Source: Penium margaritaceum (taxonomy: Eukaryota; Streptophyta; Zygnematophyceae; Desmidiales; Peniaceae). From it: 64,000 bases of DNA. Positions within the stretch are counted from its first letter, which is position 1. Each line of letters opens with the position of its first letter. The DNA lies in assembly GCA_023375785.1 (NCBI GenBank), contig SZWC01003584.1:35275-99274 (forward strand), written 5' to 3'. Of the stretch, positions 22,514 through 34,962 are shown piece by piece. The position numbers and the translations under genes are program-made. The notes beneath the pieces were generated by a model that saw only the letters and a list, made by a program, of their open reading frames with translations, did no database searches and was not told where the DNA came from.

Positions 22514-23752
22514 TTAGATGATCCGGACCACGTTCAAAGACATAATCAAAGAAGAGCGCATCACGTGACTAAATGACGCAATGACGAGATGGATCCTAAA
22601 AAGGACAAGCTTTGGAGTGGCCAGAAACACCGAGAAAGACACAGATACGACTCTGGTTGGACGACTTTCTATCATGCATGTGATTGGAAAGCTAGACCAC
22701 ATCAACTCATCCCTAAAGTCGAGCAAAGCAAAGATCAGCACGACGACCAATCCAACACTTGTAGGGCATAATGTCATGAGGGAGAGTGTTGTGGGGCACA
22801 TGATTCCACACCAACATCATGTAGGACATGGCCTTGAAGGCAAAGAAAGGAGGGAGACCAGAATCATCAAAGAGAAAGTGAACACCATTAGTAAAAGGTA
22901 CGGTTCCAACGTTCCGAAAGACTATTTCCCTAGGGTGTGTAGGGAGCCGATGCCACTATACACACCATGTGAGATGTAGGAAAGCAAGAACTAGGACCAA
23001 AACATTCACCACCACAGTCAGAAGAAAACACACGCAGCTAACGTTGGCATGCAGTTTGGCCTAAGGAAGCAACTGCTCAAGCACATCAGTGACACCACTC
23101 TTGTGATGCAGGTCAAAAACCTAGCACAATCAATAGATTACATTAGTCATACAGAGAACATAGCAGCCAAGGCCACCAAGAAATTCATGAGGAAGCGGAC
23201 CCATGGCATAAGCATGGAAAAAGGCTTGAGAGGATGAGAGGTTACATGGTCAGAGGTGGGTAAGGGAGAGCGATGAATCTTGCCTTGAGCACAGCCAAGG
23301 CAATCAAACGCGTAAGGGGGTGCAAAGGAAGCAGGGTCGAGACCATGTACAGGGCGTAGGCATAGTATTTTGCCAAAGATGATGGGATTAATGTCATGAA
23401 GATGATGAAGCAGAAGGCGGGTGTGCTCTACAGGCAACGATGCTATGGCATGGACAAAGGCAAAGGTAGTGGAAGATGAAGTGAGAGACAGTGGAATACG
23501 TAATAGATAAATGCAATGAAGACCACGCAACACGGCATGACCAGAGGACAGTAGAAGGAAATACCAGATACCACAAATTCTATGGTCACAACAGAAACCT
23601 GACCACGAGGTCAGGCACATACAGCACATTTCGCAAGAAAAAATCCCCCCCACCCAGATCCAACACATCAACACCTTGGACAAGCAGCAACTAGCTTGAG
23701 CCAATATGGACAAAGAGGACGGAACAAATGAGGCCAAGGGAGAAGAATTCAA
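22514..23752 (-). pseudogene. copia-2 integrase region (fossil)
   Basis: Minus-strand pieces include LDCLGCAQGKIHRSPL-like sequence with histidine-rich text before it, matching the GAG-pre-integrase zinc region, and an FSMLMPWVRFLMN-like start of the integrase core. Towards 22514 come integrase C-terminal pieces. The region is broken. Confidence 0.75.
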
Positions 23753-23921
23753 AGCGGGGAAAACGTCATGTGATGAGAGGCACTGGAGTCAATGAGCCAG
23801 AAACTAGAGGAGGAACAAGCCAATTCTAGAATGCAAGTGAAGGGTACAGTGCCGAAGACAAGAGAGCGGGACTGACCAAATGCAACAGGACAACATGGGA
23901 GAGAGACGGACTACCACTCCT

Positions 23922-25700
23922 CTACCCAAGGGACATTAAAATGCAATGCTCCTTGCGTTGCCCCACTGCTAACACCTTGCACCTGGAAATCGGCCCGACA
24001 TGTATGGAGAGGTGCGGTTCTGAGAACACTTTAACCTCCCTTGTCACGAAGACAGAGGAGATTAGTGAGGGCCTTCTCCAGGCTCCGCTCATTTGAACTA
24101 CAATCATCATGTAGCCACCATCGTAGTGATCACCATGCAAGCTATTACTATCATGCAGCCAGTAGAGAGGTTCATAGTAGGCTGAAGGCGAGGAGTAGTT
24201 TGAGGCATGATTGGGGGAAGGAAGCCAGCAAGGCCCAACAGAGCCAGAAGGCTGGGCAGTGAAATGGTGAAGCTGGCAAAAAGTAGCAGAGACAGATGAG
24301 GTGCCAGAGGGAGATGATGCACTGGCACATCTAACGAAAGATGGAGATGAGGAGCTGGTGGACAGGCCAGAGGCTGTGGTCTTCTGTGCCCATCGTGCAT
24401 GCACGGGAGTGGCCAAGCAGGCATCATCTGGTGGGTGGAGACACTTCGGGGAAGACTGGCCAGTCTGACTGAAGTTCTAGTAGGTGGTGATGAGGAAGTT
24501 GGGGGTAGAGGAGGAATTCCCTCGAACCCGGTCCCCGCTATTCCCACCATCTCTAGCACCACCACCATGGCCCCATCCCCCATGACTACGACCCACACCG
24601 CGGGCAGCATGAGCACCACCAACCGAGGAGGAGGTGGTGATAGATGAGGATGAGGAGACACAGGCTGAGGAAGACGACACAACAGTGGAAACGGTAGTGA
24701 CAAAAGAGTAATGTAGGCGCTTGTTCTGCAGATTTTCCCACAAATTGTTGAGGTGTGTAGTGGTGAACTCATACGGTGCACCAATGTTGGAGGGTGCATC
24801 AGCAGCAACAAGCTCAAAGACAAGGCGCTTGAATTCAAAGCAAGGAACATGGAAGAATAAGTCAAAGAGCTTATGGATAAGGCCAGCAACAATGACGACA
24901 CATGTAGCGAGCTGTTTAGATGCGGCCTTACCAAGATCGGGAAGCAACTTGAAATTGTGAGCCCAGTAATCATCTGACGTCTCATCAGTGCGTATGTGGA
25001 CCTGGTTGAACAGGACTGAGAGTGCACTCGGTGCATCATGGCCGGTGACTGTATTGCAGTGGAAAATGAGGGAATATGTGTGCATTCTGGGTCAGCAAGT
25101 TACTCGCCTATGTCCTCGTTGAGGTTTTCAGGGCTAGCAGTAATGAGTGGCAGAAAGTGCTTGCAGACTCAGTGGGCAAGGGGATAGAGGGTGTACTAGT
25201 AGTAGAATCAGGTGGAAAGTAGTTTTTCCAGAGCTGCTCATCTTGTGCCCACGCATTGAAGCGCACCTCCCAAGAGACAAAGATGGGCTGATTAGAGGAA
25301 TGTGGCAACACAATCTCAAAGTCGCATTGGCGAGGAATGGGCAGAAGGGCACGCGCAACAGTAGCTGTAGGAGCACAAGATTATGTAACGGAACCAATGG
25401 TTGTAGCATCATAGGAGGATGAGACAGGAGCACCTCCTCAGTCGACAGTTCCTGTAGCGCCAACAACTCTATTAGTGCAAGCAACGCTATCACTAGTAGC
25501 AGTAGTAACAACAGAAAAAATGCGTGTGGCTGATCCTTTCATGCAGATGCTGCATGACAAGATCAGCCAGTACTTCAGCAAGCTTAGCCTTTGAGGGGCC
25601 AGCATCTCACAAACGATGTTCAGCAAGCTCAAGATCCAAAAGAGCCTGGTGGAGCTGACCTAGAGCTCTACGAAGATGCAGCTTTATGGTCAAGCATGAT
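23922..25700 (-). pseudogene. copia-2 gag region (fossil)
   Basis: Gag pieces include AGLIHKLFDLFFHVP and GAPYEFTTTHLNNLW, parallel to ELFDIFQEV of copia-1. These are followed by Gly/His/Arg-rich text with the pattern GRSHGGWGHGG typical of the region before a zinc knuckle. The N-terminal helical part (25607-25700) compares with copia-1 around 5700-5780. Confidence 0.75.
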
Positions 25701-25785
25701 GAATGGAAGTGAAATGAGAATGGAAACTTAGAGTTTTTTGTTGTTAAGTTTTCCTTGCCCCGATGGACATGGGAAATTGAAGGAA

Positions 25786-26552
25786 TGTAAACCTGGAGCA
25801 GTGTGCTAGTCTCAACTGGATGGTGTAGGCACCAATCGGTGGCAACGGCGACCGAAGGGAGGCCACTGCACACCTTCCTTTTCGGAAGCTTAGGGTTGTC
25901 TTGGGGGAGCACAGGAACATGTGTGGCATAGTGGGAGTAAACTGTACTTGTTATTCAAGTGTCAACATACAAGACTACATGTACATGATGACACATCCTA
26001 GGCGACCTGAGGTTGCCAAGCCGTTTGTGGCTCTGTATGGGCCTGAGATGAGCATTCTTCATCATCATGTAGCTCATCTTCCTAGCTCTCCAACACACCA
26101 AGAATCATGTCATTCCGTGGAAGAACGGTCGAGATATGGTCATTTCCGTGGACCACGGCAATCTTCTCTGGCAGCACAACTAGCGGTGGTGACGGCCGCC
26201 TGAAGCGCCCTTTCTGGCAATAACACATCGGGACGCCATTCCGAAGTGCCCTTGGCCATCAATGATCCTTGATTCATTGACTAACTGTGGCCCAAGGTGC
26301 ACTTTGGCCTTGTTGGGTCTTCCGAGGGTCGAGCCTTGGACCTTGGGGATGACTTCCCATCACTTGTTTTCCCCTCGGCCGATCCAACGTTTAGCCGGGC
26401 GTAACTTCCTCAATTCTTGATGGATTAACCCCGTTCTTGGGTTGATCTTGCACGGTTTTTCATTCAAATTCCAAATACACAGTCAGATTGCACTTTCAAA
26501 GGAGACTCAAGCCTTGATCAGTGCCATTACCGCTTTCCGTTGCCACTTTACA
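25786..26552 (-). repeat. gypsy-1 3' LTR
   Basis: Begins TGTAAACC and ends TTTACA on the plus strand (TG...CA), 767 bp. It aligns with 36171-36901, with shared stretches such as CATGATGACACATCCTAGGC and TTGTTGGGTCTTCCGAGGGT. Confidence 0.92.
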
Positions 26553-26583
26553 CTACTCCTCCCCCCCCCCCCCCCCCCCCCCT

Positions 26584-27022
26584 CCCTGCTCGGAGCGAGC
26601 CGTTCTGGTTCGCTCTTGGTACCCCCGAAGGATGGCATTCACCCCACCAACGTTGAAGTCGCAGACAGGCTTCCATGAGTTGTGGGCTGCATTGTAGCCC
26701 TTCCACTTGACTGGGTACTCCCATCCACGGTCACGATGACGGTGGTCAAGGATAGCCTCCACCTCAAACTCTTGCTCGCCCTCGATGACCACCGGAGGAG
26801 GAGGCTGAGAACTGCGGCCAGGAAAATGCTCGGCCGGATCATGGTAGAGCTTGAGCTTGGAGATGTGGAACACATCGTGGAATGGAATGGAAGGTGCAAG
26901 AGCCAACCGCACCACCACGGGTGTCCGCATTTTGAGCACCTCAAACGGACTGAGCCACCGGGATTTAAACTTGTCAGATCGGACCCCACGAAGCTTGACG
27001 TTTGTCCTGTTGAGAAGCACGC
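26584..27022 (-). pseudogene. gypsy-1 integrase C-terminus with chromodomain (fossil)
   Basis: The minus-strand translation shows LLNRTNVKLRG, FKSRWLSPFEVL and HDVFHISKLK, the gypsy integrase C-terminal GPY/F-like region. A chromodomain follows, with FEVEAILDHR, YPVKWKGY and NSWKPV. In chromoviruses this domain is thought to guide integration to marked chromatin. Confidence 0.9.
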
Positions 27023-27616
27023 AGTCACCGCAATGTTGGCTTCGTTGTCCATTGTAGGGCCACTACAATGGCAACGGCACCGCGGTCCACATCGATGTAA
27101 CATCGATGTGGATGTGGGGGCGTGGGGCAACCGGAGACCACCCAGAACACAATCTGGGTGTGGGGGACATCCGGAAGGCCTGGACTCGGTACTTTCTCGA
27201 GACTGACATTTCGACCCTCGGCACCTTTTTTTTTTGTTTCGTACATGCATCGACCCAGACTACACGTGTGGATGTTAGCCAACTCACCTAAGCCATATCT
27301 CCATGCATGCATACTATCTGACAGCAGGGTCCAAGGTGGACCCTGCTACTACGGTATTGGATCATGGTGCTGCCACCTCATACATTGTGAATGAGGCTGC
27401 AATTGCCACACAACAAAAAAATCCAGACAGCCTGTCTGAGGATGATGTTTGACCCTCCCCCCATCTCTGACAGTGAGGACGTTATGGGGACCCCCCCCCC
27501 TCCTCTCCACTACCGGCTGATGAGTGCGCACTTGACGATATCAAGTGCGCAGTCACAATCCGCAGGCTTGTTGCCTGTCGGGTCGAGACACTTGGTCTCG
27601 ACCCGAGCCAGCCACC

Positions 27617-30319
27617 ATGGCCAGCACTCATGGCTCGTGGGCCACCTCCTCGTCAGGAACACCATCTGCAGCTCCGAAATCAGGTGTCTCTGACGCCTTC
27701 GACGCCAGCCGCTGGAATCCTCCTTGTCGCCGCCGCCTCACCGGAGACTTCCTTACAAAGGAGCTGTTGCGCCACGTCGAGAAATGGCCGACCCCCACCA
27801 AGAAAGCTGGATTTCGTTGCGGCAGCTGTGCCAAGATTAGCTGTGGCACATGCGACAGGATTCGAAGGCATTTTGGAGAGTCGAACGGCAACATCAAGAC
27901 CTGCCCCTATCCACCCCCAACCGCACGAGATGCGCTGGGGCTTGACCGTGCAGACCCACCTCCCGCCGGATGGAAACCGCATTGCGTCAACCTTTACAAG
28001 GGCATGGGCGAGGAGTGGGGTACTGCTGATCTCCCAGTGCCATGGATCAAACTGTGGGAGAAGAGGCAGCGCGAACAGGAGGCAGCAGTTGCTGGGTTCA
28101 CACTTCTTGAAGACAGTGACGATGAGGAGCAGCACGAAGACCGGTAGCAGAAGCAGCAGCAGCAGCAAGTTTCCCGTGCCTCCCCTTCCACCCATCTGGA
28201 AGGGCAAGTACCGCTGCTCGACGTCAGCCGTGCCTCCTCTTTCCAGCAGAACACTCTAGACCAGCACGCGGAGCGCAAGGCGAACGAGAAGTGCCAGCTC
28301 TCGATCGTCAAGCTGATGGCCATATCGGCCCTCCCGATCTCCTTCTGCAGAGAGCCGTGCATCATGGATGTTGTGAAAGCTGCACGCAAGACCACAAACA
28401 GTTTCCGCCTCCCTAGTAGGACTACAGTCGTCAAGGAGCTACTCCCGGCCCTGGACAGAGAGCTAGCGGAGCTGGACATCCCACTCAAGCAGGCGTGGGA
28501 CATCTACGGCACCAGTCTTGCCATGGATGAGTGGAGTGACCAGCAGATCCGCCCAATCTACAACGCAATGGCAGTAAATGCGCAGGGCTCCGTGCACGTT
28601 TTCAGCAGAGACGCAAGCGGCATGACCAGGGACGCCGAGTACACAGCCAACGTCATCGAGGCAGCCATCGAAGAGGTGGGCGTATCGAGGGTCGTTTCTG
28701 TCATCTGTGACAACACCAGTACCAACAAGCGTGCCTTTGGTGACCTGGCAGCAAAGTACCCAAGCATCTTTTGGCAAGGCTGCTGTGCCCACAACATAGA
28801 CCTGGTGATGAAGGATGTTGCAAAGTGTGCATGGGGGGCTGGAGTTATTGCAAGGTGTGAGAAAGTGGTCTCATTCTTCAGGAACAATGAGATGCCCCGA
28901 TCGTGGCTGAAGGCCAGGACCAATGGGAAGGTCCTGGTCCCACGATGTGACACTCGCTTTGCTTCAGTGTTCACCATGGCCGAGAGAATGTTAGACCAGA
29001 AAGAGAACTTGGAGACGTTGGTGGACTCTGACTTGTGGAAGCAGCTCGGCAGCAAGAGGGAGAGTGCGTACAAGGCCCGTAAGAAGGAGGTTCGCCGCAT
29101 TGTGAGGCGTAGAGTGCTTTGGCTGCAGGTTCGCCAGCTCAAGGACCTCCTGGAGCCTGTTGTGCGGGCACTGAGGGTGGCAGACAGCCTGGGTGGGGGT
29201 GCAGGTGAGATTTACGAGGCCCTGTTGGACTGCTGTGAGGAGTTGGCTGCACTGGCTGAGAAAAAGCGGAAAAAGGCAGCAAAAGTTGCAAAGGTGAATG
29301 TGGATTATGTGCTGGGCTGCCTGAACCACCGTTGGTCCACCAACATGGCATGTCCACTATATGCTGCTGCCAGACGTGTTCATCCGGAACACTTTGGCAA
29401 CGACCTGTCCGCGGACTATGTGACACTGCAGGCCTGGCAGTCTGTGGCTGATGCTCTGGTTCCTGAGGACAAGCATGATCAGCTGATGAAGGAGATTTCT
29501 GCATTTCAGAGGGCTCAAGTCATGGTTGATGTTGACCCAAACGTCTCTGTCACAAAAACTGCCGGGGCAGTTGCTGCTGTTGCAAAATTCAAGTGCCGCA
29601 CCATGAGTGCAGTTGAATGGCATGTCAATTTCACTGCCTACCTTCCTGTTCTCCGTGACCTTGCCCTGAAACTGTTGTCTCAGCCTTGCTCGTCCTCTGA
29701 ATGTGAAAGGGAATTCTCTACTCACGAGCTCGTGCACACTGCTAGGAGGAACCGCCTGCTTGTGTCGACACTGGAGCTGCTCGTGAGGTGCAACGTGAGG
29801 CTTCGCAAACACTATGGCCGCAATGGCAGGCGTGCAGCAGAGCAGCTCATCAGGGCGGTGGACATAGAGGAAGGGGATGCAAGCGAGCAGGATGGGGACA
29901 TAGTGGAAGAGGGAGATGAGGTGGAGCAGGGTGATGGTGATAGTGATGAAAGCAGTGGTGACGAGGGACAGGAGGAGGAGGAGGAGGAGTCCACATTTGA
30001 TGATGAGGTGGTGGAGGTGGAGGCACATATCCGCAGCATGGGAGATGCCCCGGGCCTGCCACATGCCCGCCGTGTTCGCATGCGGGAGAAAGTTTCAGCT
30101 ACAACTGCATCAGTGCCTACTGAGCAAGGTGGTGGGACTGAGGCAGGGGGAGAGGGTGGTGCAGAAGCCGAGAATGATGAGAACCCAAGTGACAGACCCA
30201 CCTCACCTACAACAGCAGCAGGATCTACCAGTGGGACCAAGCGTTCAACAACAGCAGCAGGAGTTGGCAATGCAGCTGCTGGATCCAGCCAGAAGCGTCC
30301 TGCCCGTGGAAAAAAGTAG
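27617..30319 (+). pseudogene. hAT-3 transposase (one in-frame TAG)
   Basis: One 900-codon frame from GCCACCATGG (a strong Kozak context) at 27617 to TAG at 30317. The N-terminus has a Cys-rich BED-type finger (FRCGSCAKISCGTCDRIRRHF, then TCPYPP). The body carries the first catalytic Asp in LAMDEWSD (codon 304), the second in VICDNTSTN (codon 365), a QGCCAHNIDLVMKD motif, a CDTRF motif, and the C-terminal SSECEREFS motif with the catalytic Glu. The tail is strongly acidic, then Ser/Thr-rich, and ends in RPARGKK, a possible nuclear signal. Codon 177 is TAG in a run of Gln codons (HEDR-stop-QKQQQQQ). A CAG to TAG change is the simplest explanation. No intron I tried restored the frame. Confidence 0.9.
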
Positions 30320-30701
30320 TTGGACCGTGATTAGGTCATGGTCCATTTCCTAGTGCCTGCAACTTTCTGACGTGTGTTCTCAGTGGAGTTTTTTCTCACA
30401 ACAGTTTGCTCTGTTCCAGACCTTGCGTGCAATGTGCAATGCTGAGGTGCAATGTTCAATGTTTTGGTGGAATGCTTGGGTCCAAAGCCACATGATGATG
30501 TGCGAAACTCAGTAACCATGGGTGCAAATGCACTGGTAGTGGTGCATTGTATTGCTAAGACAAGGCAGCCGCAATACAACATGATGATTAACATAGTGAC
30601 TAGAAAGCTGTTGTAATGAGTTTTCTGTATGGTTGTTAGAAATGACTGGAAAAACTATTTCTTGTACTTGGTGTTCAATGCGCAGTATGGCTGAAATCTG
30701 C

Positions 30702-30910
30702 ACCCCCCCCCCCCTCACATTGATATGCCTGTCCCTACCTACAACGATGTACCGTTGTCCACAATGTTGTACCGTTGTCCGAGGTACCGAGGTCAACATT
30801 GNCCCCCCCCCCCCCCCCCCCCCCCACATCGATGTGCCTGTCCCTACCTACAACGATGTACCGTTGTCCACAACGTTGTACCGTTGTCCGAGGTACCGAG
30901 GTCAACATTG
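30702..30910. other. Assembly gap (30802) with duplicated hAT-3 end
   Basis: 30702-30801 and 30803-30910 are two versions of the same terminal 100 bp or so of hAT-3, each starting in poly-C and ending CAACATTG. They differ by about three transitions: ATTGATATG against ATCGATGTG, and CAATG against CAACG. All are CG against TG or CA, as expected for methylated CpG decay between haplotypes. Confidence 0.88.
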
Positions 30911-30918
30911 AGTCACCG

Positions 30919-31760
30919 ACCTTGAGCGTTGCTTCTACGTGTCGGCGGTCTGCTTGTACATTCTGTTTCTCTTGCGCCTTTGTCAATGCATGCTGCGTCG
31001 CCGCCCAAATCTGCTTGAAGTCACGTGTGGTAGACTCCACCGCGGGCAGGTTGCTTGCGACGTGCAAACTGAGGGGTGTTGTGGGCACAATCCCGGTCAT
31101 CACCTCAAATGGCGCCGGACATGGCGGATTTGTACACCAATTCAGTGACCAGCAACTGCCGGTCCCATGCCGTCTCTTCCGGATCATCCAGTGAACGGAG
31201 GAGCTACTCCATCGTCTTAATCGTTTGCTCCGTTTTCCCGTCAGTTTGGGGATGAAAACTGGTCAACAGCTGCACCTTGCTGTTGTACCGCGCCATGAGT
31301 TCTCGCCAGAACTTGCTCGTGAAGCGCGGTTCACGGTCGCTCACAATGGACCGCGGCACGCCATGGAGACGCACCACGTGCTCAAGGAAAAATTGAGCCG
31401 TGCCTTTCGCGCTCACCGTATCACGCGTTGCAATGAAGTGCGACATCTTGTTGAAGCGATCCACCACAACCAACACCGTGTTATGACCTGCCACTGTCTT
31501 GGGCAAGCCCGTGATGAAGTCCATGGAGATGTCCTGCAAGGGCTCCTCGGGGATGGGCAAGGGTTCGAGGAGACCCGGGGTCTTCGTCCTCCGTGCCTTG
31601 TGGCATTGGCACACGTCACAACTACGACAGAATTCAGCCACCTTTGCCGATATGGTGGGACACCAAAAGAAGCAAGCCACTGTCTTCAATGTCTTGTCAG
31701 CGGATAAGTGACCGCTCGGGCCACTGTCATGGCACTCCTCCAAAATCAGCTACCAAAGTG
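30919..31760 (-). pseudogene. gypsy-1 integrase core (fossil)
   Basis: Minus-strand integrase with HDSGPSGHLSADKTLK and CRSCDVCQCHKA (the HHCC zinc part), ISMDFITGLPK, VVVDRFNKMSHFI, and DREPRFTSKFW with SSFHPQTDGKTE, covering the catalytic Asp, Asp and Glu motifs. Integrase continues to the left of hAT-3 as the chromodomain part. Confidence 0.92.
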
Positions 31761-31800
31761 CGGGCACCGTGGGAATCACCACCTGCTGCATGGCACGCCG

Positions 31801-33480
31801 TCACCAATACGGAGACTCAAAGAAACATCTCCGAGCATAATATTCCCCTTGTGCCTTGTATCCCTCTCTGAAGAGCTTTACAAGGAACACATCCTCATGG
31901 ATGGTGAGAGACGCGACCTGTATCATCAGGTCCACCCACCGCCAGAGTTCATCAGCTGGATTGATACGACCCGGCCGGTACAGGATCTTGTAGTTGAAGT
32001 GCGACTTGAGGTACTCTACCCAAAGCGCTTGTCGCCGGCTCAGGTTTGGCTCCGTCTTGTAGTACTTCAACGCGTGGTGATCGGTGAAGACCGTGCATTT
32101 CTGCGCCTTGAGGTAGCACTACCAGTTCTTGAAGGTTGCGGCTACGGTGAGCATCTCCTTGTCATGGGTGGCCTAGTTCATCTCCACCCTGCGCAGCTTA
32201 AAAGAGTATTAGGCGACCGCTGCGACCCGTTGCCAAAGTCCTATAAAAAGATTCCACCAATGGCCAGGTCCGATGCATCCATTTCCATTTCAATCTCACG
32301 ACCACTCTCGGCAAACTGCAAGGCCGGCGCAGAAGGTCAGAGCTTTTTGAGATTCTCAAAGGCTTCTTATCCACCAACTCCCCAACTCTACTCGCAATCC
32401 TTGCAAGTGAGATTGGAGAATGACGCTGACACTCCCGCGTAGCCGAGGATAAACCTGCGGTAATAGTTATGAAAATCAAGGAACACTTATACATTGTGCA
32501 CACTACTCAACTTTCCGCCACTCTTGCACAGCCGACACTTTGCCCGGGTCCATGGAAGATTATACATTGCCAATTATGTGTCGAAGGAATTCAACTTTTT
32601 CCATCGCGAACTCACATTAGTGAGCTTTGCAAAAAAACTTCTCCTCCTCAAAATCTTGAGGACCTTTTTCACGTACTCCTCATGCTCCTCCACCGTCCTA
32701 CTATACACCAAGATGTTATCGAGGTACACCACCAAAAAATCATCCAAGTACGGCCTGAAGATGTTCATCGCCACCATGAAGGTGGCCGGCACGTTGGTCA
32801 ACCCGAAAGGCATCAGAAGGAACTCGTAGTGACCACAACAGGTACAAAAGGTTGTCTTTTCCACATCATCTGCTGCGATGCGCATCTGGTGGTGGCCGAA
32901 TCAGAGGTCAATCTTTGTGAAGAAGCGAGCCACATGGAGCTGATCGAAGAGCTCCTCGGCTCGTGGAAGCGGGTACCGGTTCTTGATGGTCAACTCTTTC
33001 AACGCCCGGTAGTCCATGCACATGCGCATCTCCTCCATGTTTTTCTGCCCAAACAAGACAGGTGAAGCGCAAGGAGACGAGAATGGGCGAATGAAGCCTT
33101 GCTCCGTCATCTTGGCTAGCTACTTCTTGAGCTCCTAGAGTTACACGTCGCTCATGCGATACATTGCACAAACAGGCGGACGTGCTCCAGGTTTGAGGTC
33201 AATGCGATGGTCCACGTCCCGCTTTGGTGGCAGACCCACCGGAAGGGTGTCAGGGAACACGTCCTCAAACTTTGTACACACCTTCTAAAGACCCCTCGGG
33301 CAATGCAGCAAACTTGCTTTGGGCCCCCGGCTGCGCACGAGTCGCCCCGTGCACCACAGCAAGCGCCACGTCCCCTGGTTCATTGAAATCATCCTCCACA
33401 TCTTGCACAAACACCAGAAAAATCTGTTCTTTTCTTCGAATTGCACGCTTGATCTGCACCAATTTCAGCATCAACGGTGT
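31801..33480 (-). pseudogene. gypsy-1 reverse transcriptase and RNase H (fossil)
   Basis: From right to left the minus strand shows MCMDYRALKELTIKNRYPLP, ARFFTKIDL, FLLMPFGLTNVPATF, YLDDFLVVYLDNILVYS (the RT catalytic YLDD), and then RNase H with RRQALWVEYLKSHFNYKI and YRPGRINPADELWR. This is the canonical Ty3/gypsy RT-RNase H. The region is broken. Confidence 0.92.
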
Positions 33481-33689
33481 TGATTCCTCCTTACTTGGTA
33501 TTGACTGCTACAGCGTTTCCTCCCCACAAGTCTCCTCCTCCGCGGCCTCTTCCTCAGACCACGTAGGCAGGGGATGTTGGAAATTCTGTTCCAACGTGGC
33601 TCTGGCCGTCTAGCATTTGCACGGCATGTTTGGGCAAGTTCGGAGATGAAGCGTGAGCTTTCTGGTCGCCTCACGCTATGTAGGAGAGG

Positions 33690-34380
33690 ATTTGAGAAAG
33701 TCAGTTTTGCGAAGATGATAACGTCATTTTTAGTTTTTTTTTCAACATGAACATAATCACAACATTTATAGGGCTAGTCATGAGCTTTCCAACGCACCAA
33801 ACCGCGCGCGATTTGGCCAAGCGTAGCTCAAGTTATGCTTGCCGAAGCGCAGGTCTCACCCACCACAGAAGCCTGATGCCGCCACTCGCCGTGGCGCCTT
33901 CGTTCACGTGCGAAGAGCCTTTCCCAAGGCGCATATCCCATTGCACATGGGTTGGGGGTCCCCTGCACTTTTTTCACGCACCCTGCCCACTTTTGGGTCG
34001 CGTTTGGTGATGGGGTGTGACGAGGTTCGAAACATGTCCGCGGACTTGCAGTGAGATACTGAGTTTTGGACGCCGAGCCAGGTTTTTGGCTAAGTCCCTC
34101 AGTAACAACCTGCACTACTGGATCCGGTGGATGATCCGCCGGATCAGGTGGATCATCCACCCGACGCCTCGGCAGGCCTATCGGAGCATTTTCTCCAGAT
34201 GGTATCTTTGTTACTCGGTCCAGTCAGTTATCGACCGGATTTCGAGTCGCAGCCGGCTCCCAGAGCCACTGCGCACACCCCAACTTTGGAAGGTCATATC
34301 TCCCTCGTTACTTGTCCGATTCCGGCGAAACAACTTCCACCGGATTCAACGACTCGTCAACTTTAAGGTGCAATTATCCA
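33690..34380. other. Unexplained 0.7-kb spacer between gypsy-1 protease and RT
   Basis: The sequence shows no pol similarity that I can see. It contains a short inverted repeat (GGTGGATGATCC near 34125-34136 and GGATCATCCACC near 34149-34160) and text such as GGTCATATCTCCCTCGTTAC. It could be a lineage-specific linker or a small insertion. I could not find target duplications. Confidence 0.45.
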
Positions 34381-34382
34381 TT

Positions 34383-34772
34383 TTAGGATCTAAGAAATCC
34401 TCGAGTTGCCCGATCTGCCGGCGTGGAGTTTCCACTTTCTGGCGGCTCGTCAGCGCCTCTCGGCGCCGCACTTGGGCATGCGGAGGGGCAAGTTTTCAAC
34501 AGGGGATACTCGTTGTCTCCGAGCTGAATTGAGATGTTTTGTGCCTCCCAATTGAAAGCAACGTTGTACTTGTGGAGGAATTCATGACCGAAGATCACAT
34601 TGTAATCCTTCATCGGGCACACCCGGTATGCGATCGTTATGCGAAGCTTCCCCATGCGAATGGAAAGGGGACGGGCCAGGTCCCCCACTTCAATCGTGCC
34701 TTCCACTTGGTTAGCAGTCCGCTTCTTACTCGTCAGCCTAAGGCCCAGCTTCTGAGCACACTCCATGCTCAC
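34383..34772 (-). pseudogene. gypsy-1 aspartic protease region (fossil)
   Basis: Minus-strand peptide with SMECAQKLGLRL, VGDLARPLSIRMG, DYNVIFGHEFLHKYN and FNWEAQNI. This is the C-terminal half of a retropepsin-like gypsy protease, with the hydrophobic-G-x-E/D-FLxxY signature. Confidence 0.85.
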
Positions 34773-34962
34773 AAACCATCCAGCGGACTCCCCACCTTCT
34801 TCTTGACTCCTCTCACTTGCGCCTCCAAGAGAAGTGCAGGCTGCTCCACCTCATACCCCGCGTCCATCGCCTTGACCTCGGAAACTCCCTTAACTGCCGC
34901 AAGGCGTTCAGGTGGGCGATCAACTGGCGGTTTAGGCTGAGAGGAGCCATGAGTAATACCAT

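Larger units (their letters stand above)
27031..30910 (+). mobile_element. hAT-3 DNA transposon inside gypsy-1
   Basis: Inserted in the gypsy-1 integrase region with a perfect 8-bp target duplication AGTCACCG (27023-27030 and 30911-30918). The terminal inverted repeat is CAATGTTGGC on the left and CAATGTTGACC read inward from the right. The subterminal zones share CCGTTGTCC-type motifs and an ACATCGATGT motif. It encodes one long DUF659-type hAT transposase. The apparent length of 3880 bp is inflated by a duplicated contig end near 30702-30802. Confidence 0.95.

Noticed and set aside
29812-30270. Ser/Pro-rich minus-strand frame opposite hAT-3
   Set aside because: It is the complement of the acidic and Ser/Thr-rich tail of the hAT-3 transposase and has no independent support.
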